Shown one piece after another: positions 41,935-50,138 of a stretch of DNA of 64,000 nt. Positions within the stretch are counted from its first letter, which is position 1, and each line of letters opens with the position of its first letter. The stretch is from CAZUNB01 sp044227985 (GTDB taxonomy: Bacteria; Patescibacteriota; Saccharimonadia; Saccharimonadales; JAGPDM01). Location of the stretch: the NCBI GenBank assembly GCA_044227985.1, contig JBGAVT010000002.1:1-64000 (forward strand), in the 5' to 3' direction. A program made the position numbers and the translations under genes. The notes beneath the pieces were generated by a model. That model was not told where the DNA came from. It ran no database searches and saw only the letters and a list, made by a program, of their open reading frames with translations.

Positions 41935-42387
41935 GTGGAGAAAACATGGCGAAAGCTAAAAAAACTGAAAAAAAAACCAGAAAGCACTAAAGCCGAAACA
42001 AAAGTACGGGTTATTAAAGCTAGTGATGCGGCGCCTCTTCGCAAAAAAACTAGCAGTAAAACTACAAAATCAGCGAAGTCATCTAAGCAAACTATCGTAA
42101 AAACAAGCAAGGACACTAAGAAAACTAGTAAAAAAGCAGATAAATCGATAAAAGAGCCAATGGTGCTCGAATCAAAAGCTAGTGACAAACCGAGCCTCGA
42201 CGATAGGATTAAAACCTATTTCAAAGGCTCAGTCTCTGAAATTAGGAAAGTTACTTGGCCAGGAAGAAAAGAATCCTGGAATCTGACTATTTCTGTTTTG
42301 GTATTTAGTGGATTGTTCGCAGCATTTACTACCGTGATTGATTACGGTATTGTTCAGGCATTAGAAAAATTCGTATTAGGAAAATAA
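41935..42387 (+). CDS. secE: preprotein translocase subunit SecE
   Basis: 150 residues by the GTG 41935 frame. A long Lys/Ser/Thr-rich N-terminus is followed by the SecE core (YFKGSVSEIRKVTWPGRKES, then one membrane helix LTISVLVFSGLFAAFTTVI). A better start, ATG 41946 with GGAG 5 bases upstream (MAKAKKTEKK...), is out of frame by one base. It stops at 41990 unless one A is lost from the A9 run at 41968-41976, which would give MAKAKKTEKKPESTKAETK. Either GTG is used, or slippage or a sequence error occurs at A9. Position before nusG is canonical. Confidence 0.88.
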   Translation: MEKTWRKLKKLKKKPESTKAETKVRVIKASDAAPLRKKTSSKTTKSAKSSKQTIVKTSKDTKKTSKKADKSIKEPMVLESKASDKPSLDDRIKTYFKGSVSEIRKVTWPGRKESWNLTISVLVFSGLFAAFTTVIDYGIVQALEKFVLGK

Positions 42388-42416
42388 CAAATTAGTAACT
42401 AGGAGTTTAAAGTTTT

Positions 42417-42950
42417 ATGAGTAAAAAAGCATTTTGGTACGCCATCCACACAAGCAGTGGCTATGAAGAAAAAGTAAAAGAGAGTATTCGCCAGCGAGCC
42501 GAAAGCCTCGACATGGCCGATAAGATTCTCGACGTCATGGTTCCGAAAGAAAAACAGATTGAAATCAAGAACGGCAAGCGAAAAGTTGTTGAAAAACGTA
42601 TTTTCCAAGGCTATGTCTTTGTGCACATGACAATGAGTGAAGATGTTTGGTATGTCGTCCGAAATACACCTAATGTAACTGGTTTCGTCGGAAGCAACAG
42701 TAATGACCCGACCCCAGTAGATGAAGAAGAGATTGATAAAATTAAGAAACGTATGGGCGTTGAAGATCCAACCCATAAACTCGACTTTGCTGAAGGCGAA
42801 GTTGTTGGTATTATCGACGGTCCCTTCAAAGGCTTCGATGGTGCAGTCAGTGAAGTTGACTCAGTCAAGGGTAAGATCAAAGTACTGGTTAACCTTTTCG
42901 GTCGAGAAACCCCTGTCGAACTTGATGGCCTCCAAGTTAAGAAGTCTTAG
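42417..42950 (+). CDS. nusG: transcription termination/antitermination factor NusG
   Basis: 177 residues. NGN domain (FWYAIHTSSGYEEKVKESI, RIFQGYVFVHMTM, VRNTPNVTGFVGS) and KOW domain (FAEGEVVGIIDGPFKGFDGA, FGRETPVELDGLQVKK). It links RNA polymerase with Rho or the ribosome. rplK, normally next, is 3.2 kb downstream because two unknown genes lie between. Confidence 0.96.
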   Translation: MSKKAFWYAIHTSSGYEEKVKESIRQRAESLDMADKILDVMVPKEKQIEIKNGKRKVVEKRIFQGYVFVHMTMSEDVWYVVRNTPNVTGFVGSNSNDPTPVDEEEIDKIKKRMGVEDPTHKLDFAEGEVVGIIDGPFKGFDGAVSEVDSVKGKIKVLVNLFGRETPVELDGLQVKKS

Positions 42951-42986
42951 TTAAATTCAGTAAAAACAACAAGTAATACAAAGTGC

Positions 42987-43015
42987 TTGCATAATAATCA
43001 TATATGTGATATTAT
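42987..43015 (+). promoter_or_regulatory. promoter for the gene at 43063, in an imperfect palindrome
   Basis: TTGCAT (42987-42992), a 17-base spacer and TATTAT (43010-43015). ATAATAATCA and TGATATTATTAT on either side of TATATG form an imperfect inverted repeat over the spacer and -10 box, a likely operator. Confidence 0.6.
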
Positions 43016-43062
43016 TATGTTGTTAAATAATTTCCACATTACGTGGAGCAAGGACAAAAATA

Positions 43063-43332
43063 ATGAATAAAAATCAACGAACACATGAGCACGAACCAAC
43101 TGATGGCGAGGGTTTTGTCGCTCCAGGTGAGCATAGCAATGAAGGTGGACTCGGGCTCGAAGCCCATTTACCTAACCAGGATACAACTTTAGTTGACCAA
43201 ACAGCAAAAAAACCTGAATTTAGTGTTGAGAAGTCTCAAACCCATTCAACCGCATTTGAAGGTGCAACTCCTATAGAAAATACTGTAAAAGAAAACAGTG
43301 ATCCGTGGGGGCAGTGGCCCGACAAGCTTTAA
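43063..43332 (+). CDS. small acidic, probably disordered protein
   Basis: 89 residues, rich in Glu, Asp, Gly, His, Thr and Pro (EHEPTDGEGFVAPGEHSNEG, ending DPWGQWPDKL). No hydrophobic core, signal peptide or known domain. AAGGA lies about 8 bases before the ATG and a promoter with an inverted repeat is present, so expression is plausible. Function unknown. Confidence 0.55.
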   Translation: MNKNQRTHEHEPTDGEGFVAPGEHSNEGGLGLEAHLPNQDTTLVDQTAKKPEFSVEKSQTHSTAFEGATPIENTVKENSDPWGQWPDKL

Positions 43333-43706
43333 ACGTAAAGTGTTGCGTCTCTTTTTCCAATCACTTAACCTTTGAAAATTATTTTTTCTGAGAGTACATT
43401 TAAGTATTCATTGATATGAAACATAGACTTTACCTAGCTTCAAAACAGACGTCGTTTAATTTCTACTACCAATTTTTAATAGTTTTTTCTCAGTCTAAAG
43501 ACGTCACACAGAATGATTGACAATGTATTTTACGAGTAATTTTCAAGAATATTAAAATAACTGATTGTGTCTATTAAATTTTGTCTATTTCTTAAGCCAT
43601 ATCTACGTGTGTCCTGAGCTTTAATCAGAACAATTTTTTATTAGTTTTATGTGTAAAATCAAAAACTTCATACAGTTGTATAGTATATACATTTTAATCG
43701 ATATTA
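43333..43706. other. AT-rich intergenic stretch
   Basis: No open frame of note. GACGTC occurs twice about 50 bases apart, and there is a TTGACA without a matching -10 box. No hairpin-plus-T-run was seen. It separates the small acidic gene from the large unknown gene. Confidence 0.5.
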
Positions 43707-43736
43707 TTGACGTATCATGAAATAATCTTATATAAT
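43707..43736 (+). promoter_or_regulatory. promoter for the large unknown gene
   Basis: TTGACG (43707-43712), an 18-base spacer and TATAAT (43731-43736), about 30 bases before the ATG. Confidence 0.7.
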
Positions 43737-43765
43737 AAAATTATTACTAATAGGATTATTAAACA

Positions 43766-46003
43766 ATGGCTCGAGATTTAGATTTTCTGCATAAGGACAT
43801 CACAATGGATGCTGGTGAAAGAGCAATCTGTGCGATTAGGGTTAGCCATTTGTTACAGGAAATTAAGGCAACTGGGTATGAAACTTCAGGTTTCGACATT
43901 CAATATTTTCCAGATACCGGAATAGACAACCCTAGGCAAAGAATAAATAGGTTCCATCCATCTGTAGAGGATCAAAATGGTAGGAACTGGCAGTTCTGTG
44001 CCATTCCTGACGGTGAAGCTACGGCGATTGGTATTGCTTATGGTAATGCAGTGGTACCAATATTTTCTCTGTTAACCAAAGAATCTTCTGACCCTACACA
44101 GAGAAATTGCGTTACATTGATGCCTATACCAAGACTAATTGATGACGGAGCTACTAAAACTGTTGATGATTGGCTAGAAAATATGGTTACGACTAATGAT
44201 GATGAACGCAAGCCGCTTTACGAACTTGAAGACGGCGCAGTTGTTCCGTCAGCTCAAATTGTTGAAAGTATCCTACATTTAGTCGGCAGACCTTCGGCAT
44301 TGGAAGACCATCCCGAGGGATACGTGTTGACCGCACCTCAACTCTTTGGAGTGCTAAATTTGCAACATTACATCGATGTCACAGGTCTTACGGAAGAAAT
44401 TATAAAATCTGAAGAATCCGTTGCGCTCTCAAAAACAGAAAAACTCGAGCCAGTCGAAGAGGCACTATCTGTAGCCTCAGCTATAGTCGAAGCTGAAAGA
44501 AAGCTGACTGAACAAGCAGAGCCTAAAGGATGGGTCATCAAGAGTAGCTTGGGGGAACGCGGACGTCGTCTTGAATCAACTGCTGTAACTACTCTAAATT
44601 TTGTACCCGGGGAAGGCCTAGCGATTACTACAACTGTATCTCCGAAACATAGTGATAAATATTCTTATGGTGTGGCAACCATCAGAGATGGCAAGGTTGT
44701 GTATCTTGATAATAGAAGAGAAGTAAGCGAGGAACAAATAAAAAGACTTCAGCTAGAAGTGGCAGAAAGAATTGGCGCTCAAACAAAAGTGGTTTTGCCT
44801 AAACCAACTGAACGTGAATACAATGGTGAAGAATCTTTGAATGCTGAAGTAGAAAAAGCTAATGTTGTTGATTATAGTGAAGCTGATATAACTCAGGGCA
44901 AACAACTATTAGTAGATAGGCTTGAATTATTAGCGGCTAGTAGTGGAAGAGGTAGCAACTGGCAACGTGCAGTCCAAGTTTCAGAAGAAATAGATCAATT
45001 CATTCGAGGTTTTGAGCTGCTCCCTAATACTTTATTCGATCTAAATGGTTGCGATAGTGAAAAAATGAAAAGTTCAGTATTATTAGAATCTCTTCTGCAA
45101 GAATACCCACCGAGACATAGATTTACTGGAACTTTTAATCTCGAAGAGAGCTCTCTGATATATGATTTGAACTATGCCTTAAGTGCCGATATCGCCTTAG
45201 TGGAAACAGAAACAGCCAGATTTGGTTTTATGCCTAACTTTGCCACTCTCCATCTATTAAATGCAGGTGCGCAAAAAGTCCAAGCAACTAATAAAAAAAA
45301 CGAAAATAGGTTATTAGTTATAGCCAATGATGGTAGAGCAGCTGCTAGAAAAGGTGGCCCAGTAATTTTATATACAGAGGAAAACAACAGGTTGTACAAC
45401 ATACATGATGGTGTAGACGAGATAAGGTTCTATTGGGTAAGAGGTAAAAATTCAGGATTTAATCCTCGTTCAGTCGGGAATCTTCCCGGTAATACAATTG
45501 CGCACTTCGTGAAAACAGAATCAAATGGCAAAAACGCCAGGGTTATGGCGATAAATGGACAGACAGTAAGAATCGAAGATAGCTCCTATGATGAAAAAAA
45601 ACGAAAACTTGTAAAAGATCGCTCTAGTCGGAAAAGAAAAAAAGCTCTCGTTTCAGAAACCGATAAGATAATAGATGATATGCGTGAAGTCTGCTCTCGT
45701 GTAGGTATAAATTTTGGTTACATTAGTGCTGAATATGCAACAGAGCTGCCCCACACTTACACTAAGACAGGGCTAAACAAAAGAGCGATTGGAGAATTGG
45801 TAAAATATGCGACGATGTTTGGCGGAGGTGGGGCTGGGGTAACTGCAGCAGCTCATCTTGCAGTTGAATCTCCATTCATAAACCCAGTAATTGCTGGTCT
45901 ATTTGGCGGAGGCGTAGCGTTAAAAAAATCACGAATTCTAAAAAGAAGTATTGATGCTTTTAGAGCAAAAAAAGCACTCAAAACAGCCGATTCCGACAAA
46001 TAA
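43766..46003 (+). CDS. large protein of unknown function with C-terminal hydrophobic segment
   Basis: 745 residues, no recognised domain. The N-terminal ~230 residues look like a folded alpha/beta unit (ICAIRVSHLLQEIKATGYET, GRNWQFCAIPDGEATAIGIA). A charged linker (~225-260) precedes a second folded region (~270-450) and a basic linker (YDEKKRKLVKDRSSRKRKK). Near the end lies a Gly-rich hydrophobic stretch (MFGGGGAGVTAAAHLAVESP, PVIAGLFGGGV) that could enter a membrane. It has its own promoter and interrupts the nusG-rplK neighbourhood, so it is probably a lineage-specific insertion. Confidence 0.7.
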   Translation: MARDLDFLHKDITMDAGERAICAIRVSHLLQEIKATGYETSGFDIQYFPDTGIDNPRQRINRFHPSVEDQNGRNWQFCAIPDGEATAIGIAYGNAVVPIFSLLTKESSDPTQRNCVTLMPIPRLIDDGATKTVDDWLENMVTTNDDERKPLYELEDGAVVPSAQIVESILHLVGRPSALEDHPEGYVLTAPQLFGVLNLQHYIDVTGLTEEIIKSEESVALSKTEKLEPVEEALSVASAIVEAERKLTEQAEPKGWVIKSSLGERGRRLESTAVTTLNFVPGEGLAITTTVSPKHSDKYSYGVATIRDGKVVYLDNRREVSEEQIKRLQLEVAERIGAQTKVVLPKPTEREYNGEESLNAEVEKANVVDYSEADITQGKQLLVDRLELLAASSGRGSNWQRAVQVSEEIDQFIRGFELLPNTLFDLNGCDSEKMKSSVLLESLLQEYPPRHRFTGTFNLEESSLIYDLNYALSADIALVETETARFGFMPNFATLHLLNAGAQKVQATNKKNENRLLVIANDGRAAARKGGPVILYTEENNRLYNIHDGVDEIRFYWVRGKNSGFNPRSVGNLPGNTIAHFVKTESNGKNARVMAINGQTVRIEDSSYDEKKRKLVKDRSSRKRKKALVSETDKIIDDMREVCSRVGINFGYISAEYATELPHTYTKTGLNKRAIGELVKYATMFGGGGAGVTAAAHLAVESPFINPVIAGLFGGGVALKKSRILKRSIDAFRAKKALKTADSDK

Positions 46004-46008
46004 AAAAC

Positions 46009-46037
46009 TTGAGCTATAAGCTAACATCTGTTAATAT
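46009..46037 (+). promoter_or_regulatory. promoter of rplK-rplA
   Basis: TTGAGC (46009-46014), a 17-base spacer and TAATAT (46032-46037). Gives rplK-rplA its own start after the inserted genes, with a leader of about 80 bases. Confidence 0.55.
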
Positions 46038-46121
46038 GGCAGACGTTACGCAAAAAATATGAATATGCTTCACTTAATATTCAGTCAATTATTGCAATCA
46101 AGAAAATTAGGAGTTTAGATT

Positions 46122-46559
46122 ATGGCAAAGAAGAAAAAGAAGATATCGGCACGAGTAAAGTTCCGCGTACCAGCTGGTAATGCGACCCCTGGGCCACCTG
46201 TTGGTTCAACACTCGGTCAGCATGGACTTCAAGCGCAAGATTTTATCAGTCAATACAACGACCGAACCTCAGACCTAAAAGGTCAGGGCGATGTAACAGT
46301 AAAAATGAACATTTTTGATGATCGCACCTTTACCTTTACAACTAGTGGTATTCCTGCAGATGATTTAATTCGTAAAGCCCTCAATATCAAAAAAGGTAGC
46401 GGAGTTCCTCAGAAGGATAAAGTTGGCAAGCTTACACAAGCACAACTTACTGAAATCGCTGAGATGAAAATGAGTCAGACTAATGCTAATGATATCGAAG
46501 CAACAAAGGCCCAAATCGCTGGAACTGCTCGAAGCATGGGTGTTGAAGTAGAAAAATAA
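46122..46559 (+). CDS. rplK: 50S ribosomal protein L11
   Basis: 145 residues. The N-terminal domain has VPAGNATPGPPVGSTLGQHG (the Pro-rich thiostrepton-region helix). The C-terminal rRNA-binding domain has KKGSGVPQKDKVGKLTQAQL and GTARSMGVEVEK. TTAGGAG precedes the ATG. Confidence 0.97.
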   Translation: MAKKKKKISARVKFRVPAGNATPGPPVGSTLGQHGLQAQDFISQYNDRTSDLKGQGDVTVKMNIFDDRTFTFTTSGIPADDLIRKALNIKKGSGVPQKDKVGKLTQAQLTEIAEMKMSQTNANDIEATKAQIAGTARSMGVEVEK

Positions 46560-46567
46560 TTTTAATA

Positions 46568-46601
46568 TGTGGGAGATGTTTAAAACATCGATTGCACCAC
46601 A
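46568..46601 (+). promoter_or_regulatory. L1-binding autoregulatory site over the rplA ribosome-binding site
   Basis: Stem TGTGG (46568-46572)/CCACA (46597-46601), an asymmetric internal loop GA on one side and GATTGCA on the other, and an upper stem GATG/CATC with an A/T-rich loop. This is the architecture of the L1 site in 23S rRNA (GGUGG-GA...GAAAUA-CCACC). AGGAAGG, the rplA ribosome-binding site, begins right at the stem's end, so bound L1 would block it. In E. coli the L1 site lies before rplK; here it is between the two genes. Confidence 0.7.
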
Positions 46602-46616
46602 GGAAGGTCATATATA

Positions 46617-47642
46617 ATGGCAAAGAAAGCAGATTTACTAGAAGAAGCCAAGAAGCTTAACCTAGAAGTAACAGAAAAGAATACAATTGCCGAGATAACC
46701 GAAGCGATTAAGAATGCAGAGCAACCAGAAGAAACGTCTGAGACTCCAAGTGTTTCTAAGGAAACCAAGGAAACTGAAGAAAAGAAGTTCACAAAAGCCG
46801 GTAAACACAGTAAGAAAGCTGCTGAAGAAGCTGAAGCTGAAGAAGCTAAAGAAGAGCGCAAAGCTAAGATTGCTGCTGGTGAACTTGATCCTTCAACTAA
46901 CGAAGATGGTGATGTTGTTTCTAGTAAAGGCCCAGTGCCGATTCCTCGTGCACGTGTTGAACGTCGTAGTAAGCGCTACCAAGCTACTGTTACTAATATC
47001 GACAGAGATAAGACGTATGATGTTGATCAAGCAGTCCAAATGGTACAAAAAGCTAGTACTGTCAAATTTGACGCTAGTATCGAGCTACACATGAACTTAA
47101 ATATTAATCCGAAGCACGCCGATCAAAACATCCGTGGAAGCATGGTTCTTCCACATGGTAATGGTAAGACGCAACGCGTTGCAGTCTTCGCAGCTGAAGA
47201 CCTTCACAAAGACGCTAAAGCAGCTGGTGCGGACGCTGTCTATGCAGATGAACTGCTTGATAAGCTAAAAGCCGAAGAAATTGATTTCGACGTACTCGTT
47301 TCTACGCCTGAAAATATGGCTAAGCTTGGTCGCTATGCGAAACTGCTCGGTCCAAAAGGCCTTATGCCTAATCCAAAGAGCGGTACCGTGACTAAGGACG
47401 TTGCTAAGGCCGTTTCAGAAGCTAAAGCTGGTCGAGTTGAATACAGAGTCGATAAGGCTGGAATCATGCACCTCGCTGTCGGTAAAGTTAGTTTTAAAAA
47501 CGACCAGTTGATGCAAAATATCGATGCTGTTATAAAGGTTGTTAAAGATGCTCGACCTGCAAGCGTTAAATCAGATTACATCAAGTCTATCTCAATCAAT
47601 AGCACTATGGGGCCAGGCGTTAAAATAAATCTCTCAGCGTAA
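46617..47642 (+). CDS. rplA: 50S ribosomal protein L1 with N-terminal extension
   Basis: 341 residues, about 110 more than usual. The extension starts with a SAP/HeH-like helical unit (KKADLLEEAKKLNLEVTEKN-type) and continues as a Glu/Lys-rich coil. The L1 core follows (SKRYQATVTNIDRDKTYDVD, IELHMNLNINPKHADQNIRG, LLGPKGLMPNPKSGTVTKDV, STMGPGVKINLS). L1 forms the mobile stalk and usually represses its own operon; the site upstream fits that. Confidence 0.94.
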   Translation: MAKKADLLEEAKKLNLEVTEKNTIAEITEAIKNAEQPEETSETPSVSKETKETEEKKFTKAGKHSKKAAEEAEAEEAKEERKAKIAAGELDPSTNEDGDVVSSKGPVPIPRARVERRSKRYQATVTNIDRDKTYDVDQAVQMVQKASTVKFDASIELHMNLNINPKHADQNIRGSMVLPHGNGKTQRVAVFAAEDLHKDAKAAGADAVYADELLDKLKAEEIDFDVLVSTPENMAKLGRYAKLLGPKGLMPNPKSGTVTKDVAKAVSEAKAGRVEYRVDKAGIMHLAVGKVSFKNDQLMQNIDAVIKVVKDARPASVKSDYIKSISINSTMGPGVKINLSA

Positions 47643-47647
47643 ATAAG

Positions 47648-48466
47648 ATGGATGATCAAAGCGTAGCTTTGAAATATATCCCTAATCATTTTTCTTATCG
47701 TGCTAAACGAGCAGCGACTATCTTAGTATCACAACGTGATCTACTACTTTCAGGATATGGTACGGATAATTTCGAGACAAAGTCTAATCCAAACGACATT
47801 CTAACTGAGATAGATACAAAAGTAGAAAAAAATCTCAAAATAGCATTTGCCAATATTGATGAAAATTTGCAAGGTGAAGAACTAGGGTATGACCCTAATC
47901 TGTCTGATCCATTTTGGATATGTGATCCGATCGATGGTACTGGTTGCTATGTGCGGCAACAGCCGTTCTGCGTCAGTATGATTGCTTATATCGTCGATGG
48001 TGAAGTTGAAATTGGACTCATCTATGACTTTTTAGCCGACCAGCTCTACGCTGCCGAACGGGGCAAGGGTGCGTTTTGCAACACCAAGCCAGTTCATGTC
48101 AGTAATCGTGGCATCGATGAGCTGAAGGGTAGTGTGTCGGGTAGTTATATAGATAATGCAGTTAATTCGATGCGAATATACCTAAAGTCTCACCACATGA
48201 ACAGATATAACGTTTATGCTGCTGGTAACGAATTTTTCAATGTCGCAAATGGTAAGAACGATATAAAAATATGTGTAAATGCCGGAAACATGGACTGGGA
48301 TAGAGCACCTGGAATGCTCCTTATTCGTGAAGCAGGCGGTGTATACAAACGACTTGACGGTAAAGATGCTAGCTATCGCGAAAACACTTTTATTGCTACA
48401 AATCCGATTGCATATAAACAAATAATTAGCGACCCGCAAAGTCCATTTTACCTGGGAGACACGTAG
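47648..48466 (+). CDS. inositol monophosphatase family protein
   Basis: 272 residues. Metal-site motifs: GEELG (motif with Glu), ICDPIDGTGCYVRQ (DPIDGTxN type, with Cys for Asn) and WDRAPGMLLIREAGGV (WDxAAG type). The family hydrolyses inositol-1-phosphate, PAP/3'-phosphoadenylates (CysQ) or NAD(P). The substrate is not determined by these motifs. It begins 5 bases after rplA. Confidence 0.88.
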   Translation: MDDQSVALKYIPNHFSYRAKRAATILVSQRDLLLSGYGTDNFETKSNPNDILTEIDTKVEKNLKIAFANIDENLQGEELGYDPNLSDPFWICDPIDGTGCYVRQQPFCVSMIAYIVDGEVEIGLIYDFLADQLYAAERGKGAFCNTKPVHVSNRGIDELKGSVSGSYIDNAVNSMRIYLKSHHMNRYNVYAAGNEFFNVANGKNDIKICVNAGNMDWDRAPGMLLIREAGGVYKRLDGKDASYRENTFIATNPIAYKQIISDPQSPFYLGDT

Positions 48467-48468
48467 AT

Positions 48469-48702
48469 ATGTGGCAAGACGCCTTATTAGCTGTCATCGC
48501 CTATTTGCTGGCTGCTGCTCTTTTGCCTACGATACTCTCGAAAAAGAAACCGGCTTTTACGACTTGCTTGTTCAACACAATCTTAGTCATAATTGCTACT
48601 TTAACACTAGGCAGTCTGGGGCTTTGGATAACATTCAGTGGTCAAGCCATATTGTCCCTAGGATGGCTTATATTAACAATTCAGACTTACCATAAAGCAT
48701 AG
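48469..48702 (+). CDS. small membrane protein, unknown
   Basis: 77 residues, two to three hydrophobic helices (ALLAVIAYLLAAALLPTIL, LFNTILVIIATLTLGSLGLW, ILSLGWLILTIQTY). It starts 2 bases after the phosphatase stop, with GGGAG upstream, so it is probably co-translated. An overlapping second frame of similar length is open but less membrane-like and is rejected. Confidence 0.6.
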   Translation: MWQDALLAVIAYLLAAALLPTILSKKKPAFTTCLFNTILVIIATLTLGSLGLWITFSGQAILSLGWLILTIQTYHKA

Positions 48703-48735
48703 TATGCAATTCTATTTCATTCAGATATAGCAAAA

Positions 48736-49230
48736 TTAATTTCGCTTATAGTTCATAAATGTATAGCTATGCCGATTTTTTTCGTCTGAATTAAAGTGTT
48801 CATTATAAACTTGCTTCCAAGCAGTCTTATCAAAATCTGAAAAAAAGATATCACCGTTATATTCAGCGTCTATGATAGTTAGATAGATGAGCTGAGCGTA
48901 TGGCAAAAAAAGATCAAATACTTTACTTCCTCCGATAACAAAGATCTCTTCAGTTTCAAATCTGTATTTTGCTATGGCTTGTTCGAAAGTCATAAAATCA
49001 ACCAGCTCACCACTACTCGGATTAGGCTTATGAGTAATAACAACATGATGACGATTAGGTAATGGTTCAGATAGTTCATCGAACGTGGTTCGCCCCATGA
49101 TTATCGTGTGGTGCTCTGTTAATTCGCGGTACCGTTTTAGGTCAGCTTTCTGTGACTTGCCCCAAGGAAGACCACCATTTCTACTGCCCATCACGCCATT
49201 TTTATCGGTTGCGACTACAAAGCTAAACAT
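48736..49230 (-). CDS. folA: dihydrofolate reductase
   Basis: 164 residues from ATG at 49230: MFSFVVATDKNGVMGSRNGG, LPWGKSQKADLKRYRELT (catalytic loop and acidic Asp), IIMGRTTFDEL, VIGGSKVFDLFLPYAQ. NADPH-dependent reduction of dihydrofolate. Minus-strand TATACT (+ strand 49237-49242) ends 7 bases before this ATG, so the message is leaderless and the longer reading to 49257 is rejected. With ThyX (which does not consume methylene-H4folate oxidatively) nearby, DHFR may serve other folate needs. Confidence 0.92.
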   Translation of the reverse strand: MFSFVVATDKNGVMGSRNGGLPWGKSQKADLKRYRELTEHHTIIMGRTTFDELSEPLPNRHHVVITHKPNPSSGELVDFMTFEQAIAKYRFETEEIFVIGGSKVFDLFLPYAQLIYLTIIDAEYNGDIFFSDFDKTAWKQVYNEHFNSDEKNRHSYTFMNYKRN

Positions 49231-49345
49231 TATTGAAAGTATAGCAAGATACAACAACTATCAAAATGTAGCACACAAGAAAACACTAGCGACTTGCATG
49301 AGTATAGCTGTTATATTTAGGGGAATAAATAATGGAGTGAATGAA

Positions 49346-50056
49346 ATGAAAACACCGATGAAAAAATCAACGAAGTACATGCTAATAGGTTTATTTGAAA
49401 TAATACTGCTAATAGTTGCTATTGGAGCTTTTTACTTGATAACTAAAAATAACCAATCCCAAGATTCCGAAAAAGCAGAAACGGTTGTGCGGAAACCAAG
49501 TCAAAAAGACGAATCGAAGCCTAAAACCTACACTTCGAAGTACGAGATGCTAAGTTTCAAATATGACCCGAAACGCGTCACTTTAAAGGATGAATACGGA
49601 CCAGGCCTCGAAGAAGGCCTAAACTCCGAAAGATTAACTGCAACCAGTGGAAACTACGTTCTCGAACTACAGAATGGAATGAATGGGTTAGGCGGTTTCG
49701 ATCCGTGTAGTGGTGATGAAGCAACTTGCGAAGTCGTTGAAACCTTTCCGCTTACCCTTTTCAATAAACCTAAGACTTTAGACTTACGCAAGGAAACTAA
49801 GGTCGGCGACTGTTTAAGCGAAGAAGAATGTAAAACTTCCAAAACAACTAGCTATAACTTTGTTATTGGTAGCGACCGTAGTATAGCCACATACTTCTAC
49901 AATTCGAAAAATATTATCTCAACAGATATGAATACACGCTACATCAATCTTATTACCTTGTACTTTAAAGAGGGCGTCGATATTAATCCAGCCACCGTAA
50001 AAGATGACCCTAACTTTCAAGCACTACTTGAAGTTATAAGTTCGCTACATTACTAG
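49346..50056 (+). CDS. membrane-anchored extracytoplasmic protein, unknown
   Basis: 236 residues from ATG 49346 (GGAGTGA upstream). A basic start (KTPMKKSTKYM) and one membrane helix (LIGLFEIILLIVAIGAFYLI) are followed by a Ser/Lys/Glu-rich linker and a beta-rich outer domain with four cysteines (FDPCSGDEATCEVV and GDCLSEEECK) that could form two disulfides. It resembles surface proteins with a PsbP-like or PDZ-less fold only in general shape; family unknown. Confidence 0.65.
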   Translation: MKTPMKKSTKYMLIGLFEIILLIVAIGAFYLITKNNQSQDSEKAETVVRKPSQKDESKPKTYTSKYEMLSFKYDPKRVTLKDEYGPGLEEGLNSERLTATSGNYVLELQNGMNGLGGFDPCSGDEATCEVVETFPLTLFNKPKTLDLRKETKVGDCLSEEECKTSKTTSYNFVIGSDRSIATYFYNSKNIISTDMNTRYINLITLYFKEGVDINPATVKDDPNFQALLEVISSLHY

Positions 50057-50138
50057 ATTTCAATAATCTGCTTTAAGAATCGATTAAAATCACCTATACT
50101 AGACACTATCCGTGGTGGGAGACAAAAACGAGGTAAAA

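Noticed and set aside
49085..49345. Upstream extension of the membrane-anchored protein at 49346 over folA
   Set aside because: The extension runs antisense through folA, and a Shine-Dalgarno site and typical N-terminus lie at 49346.
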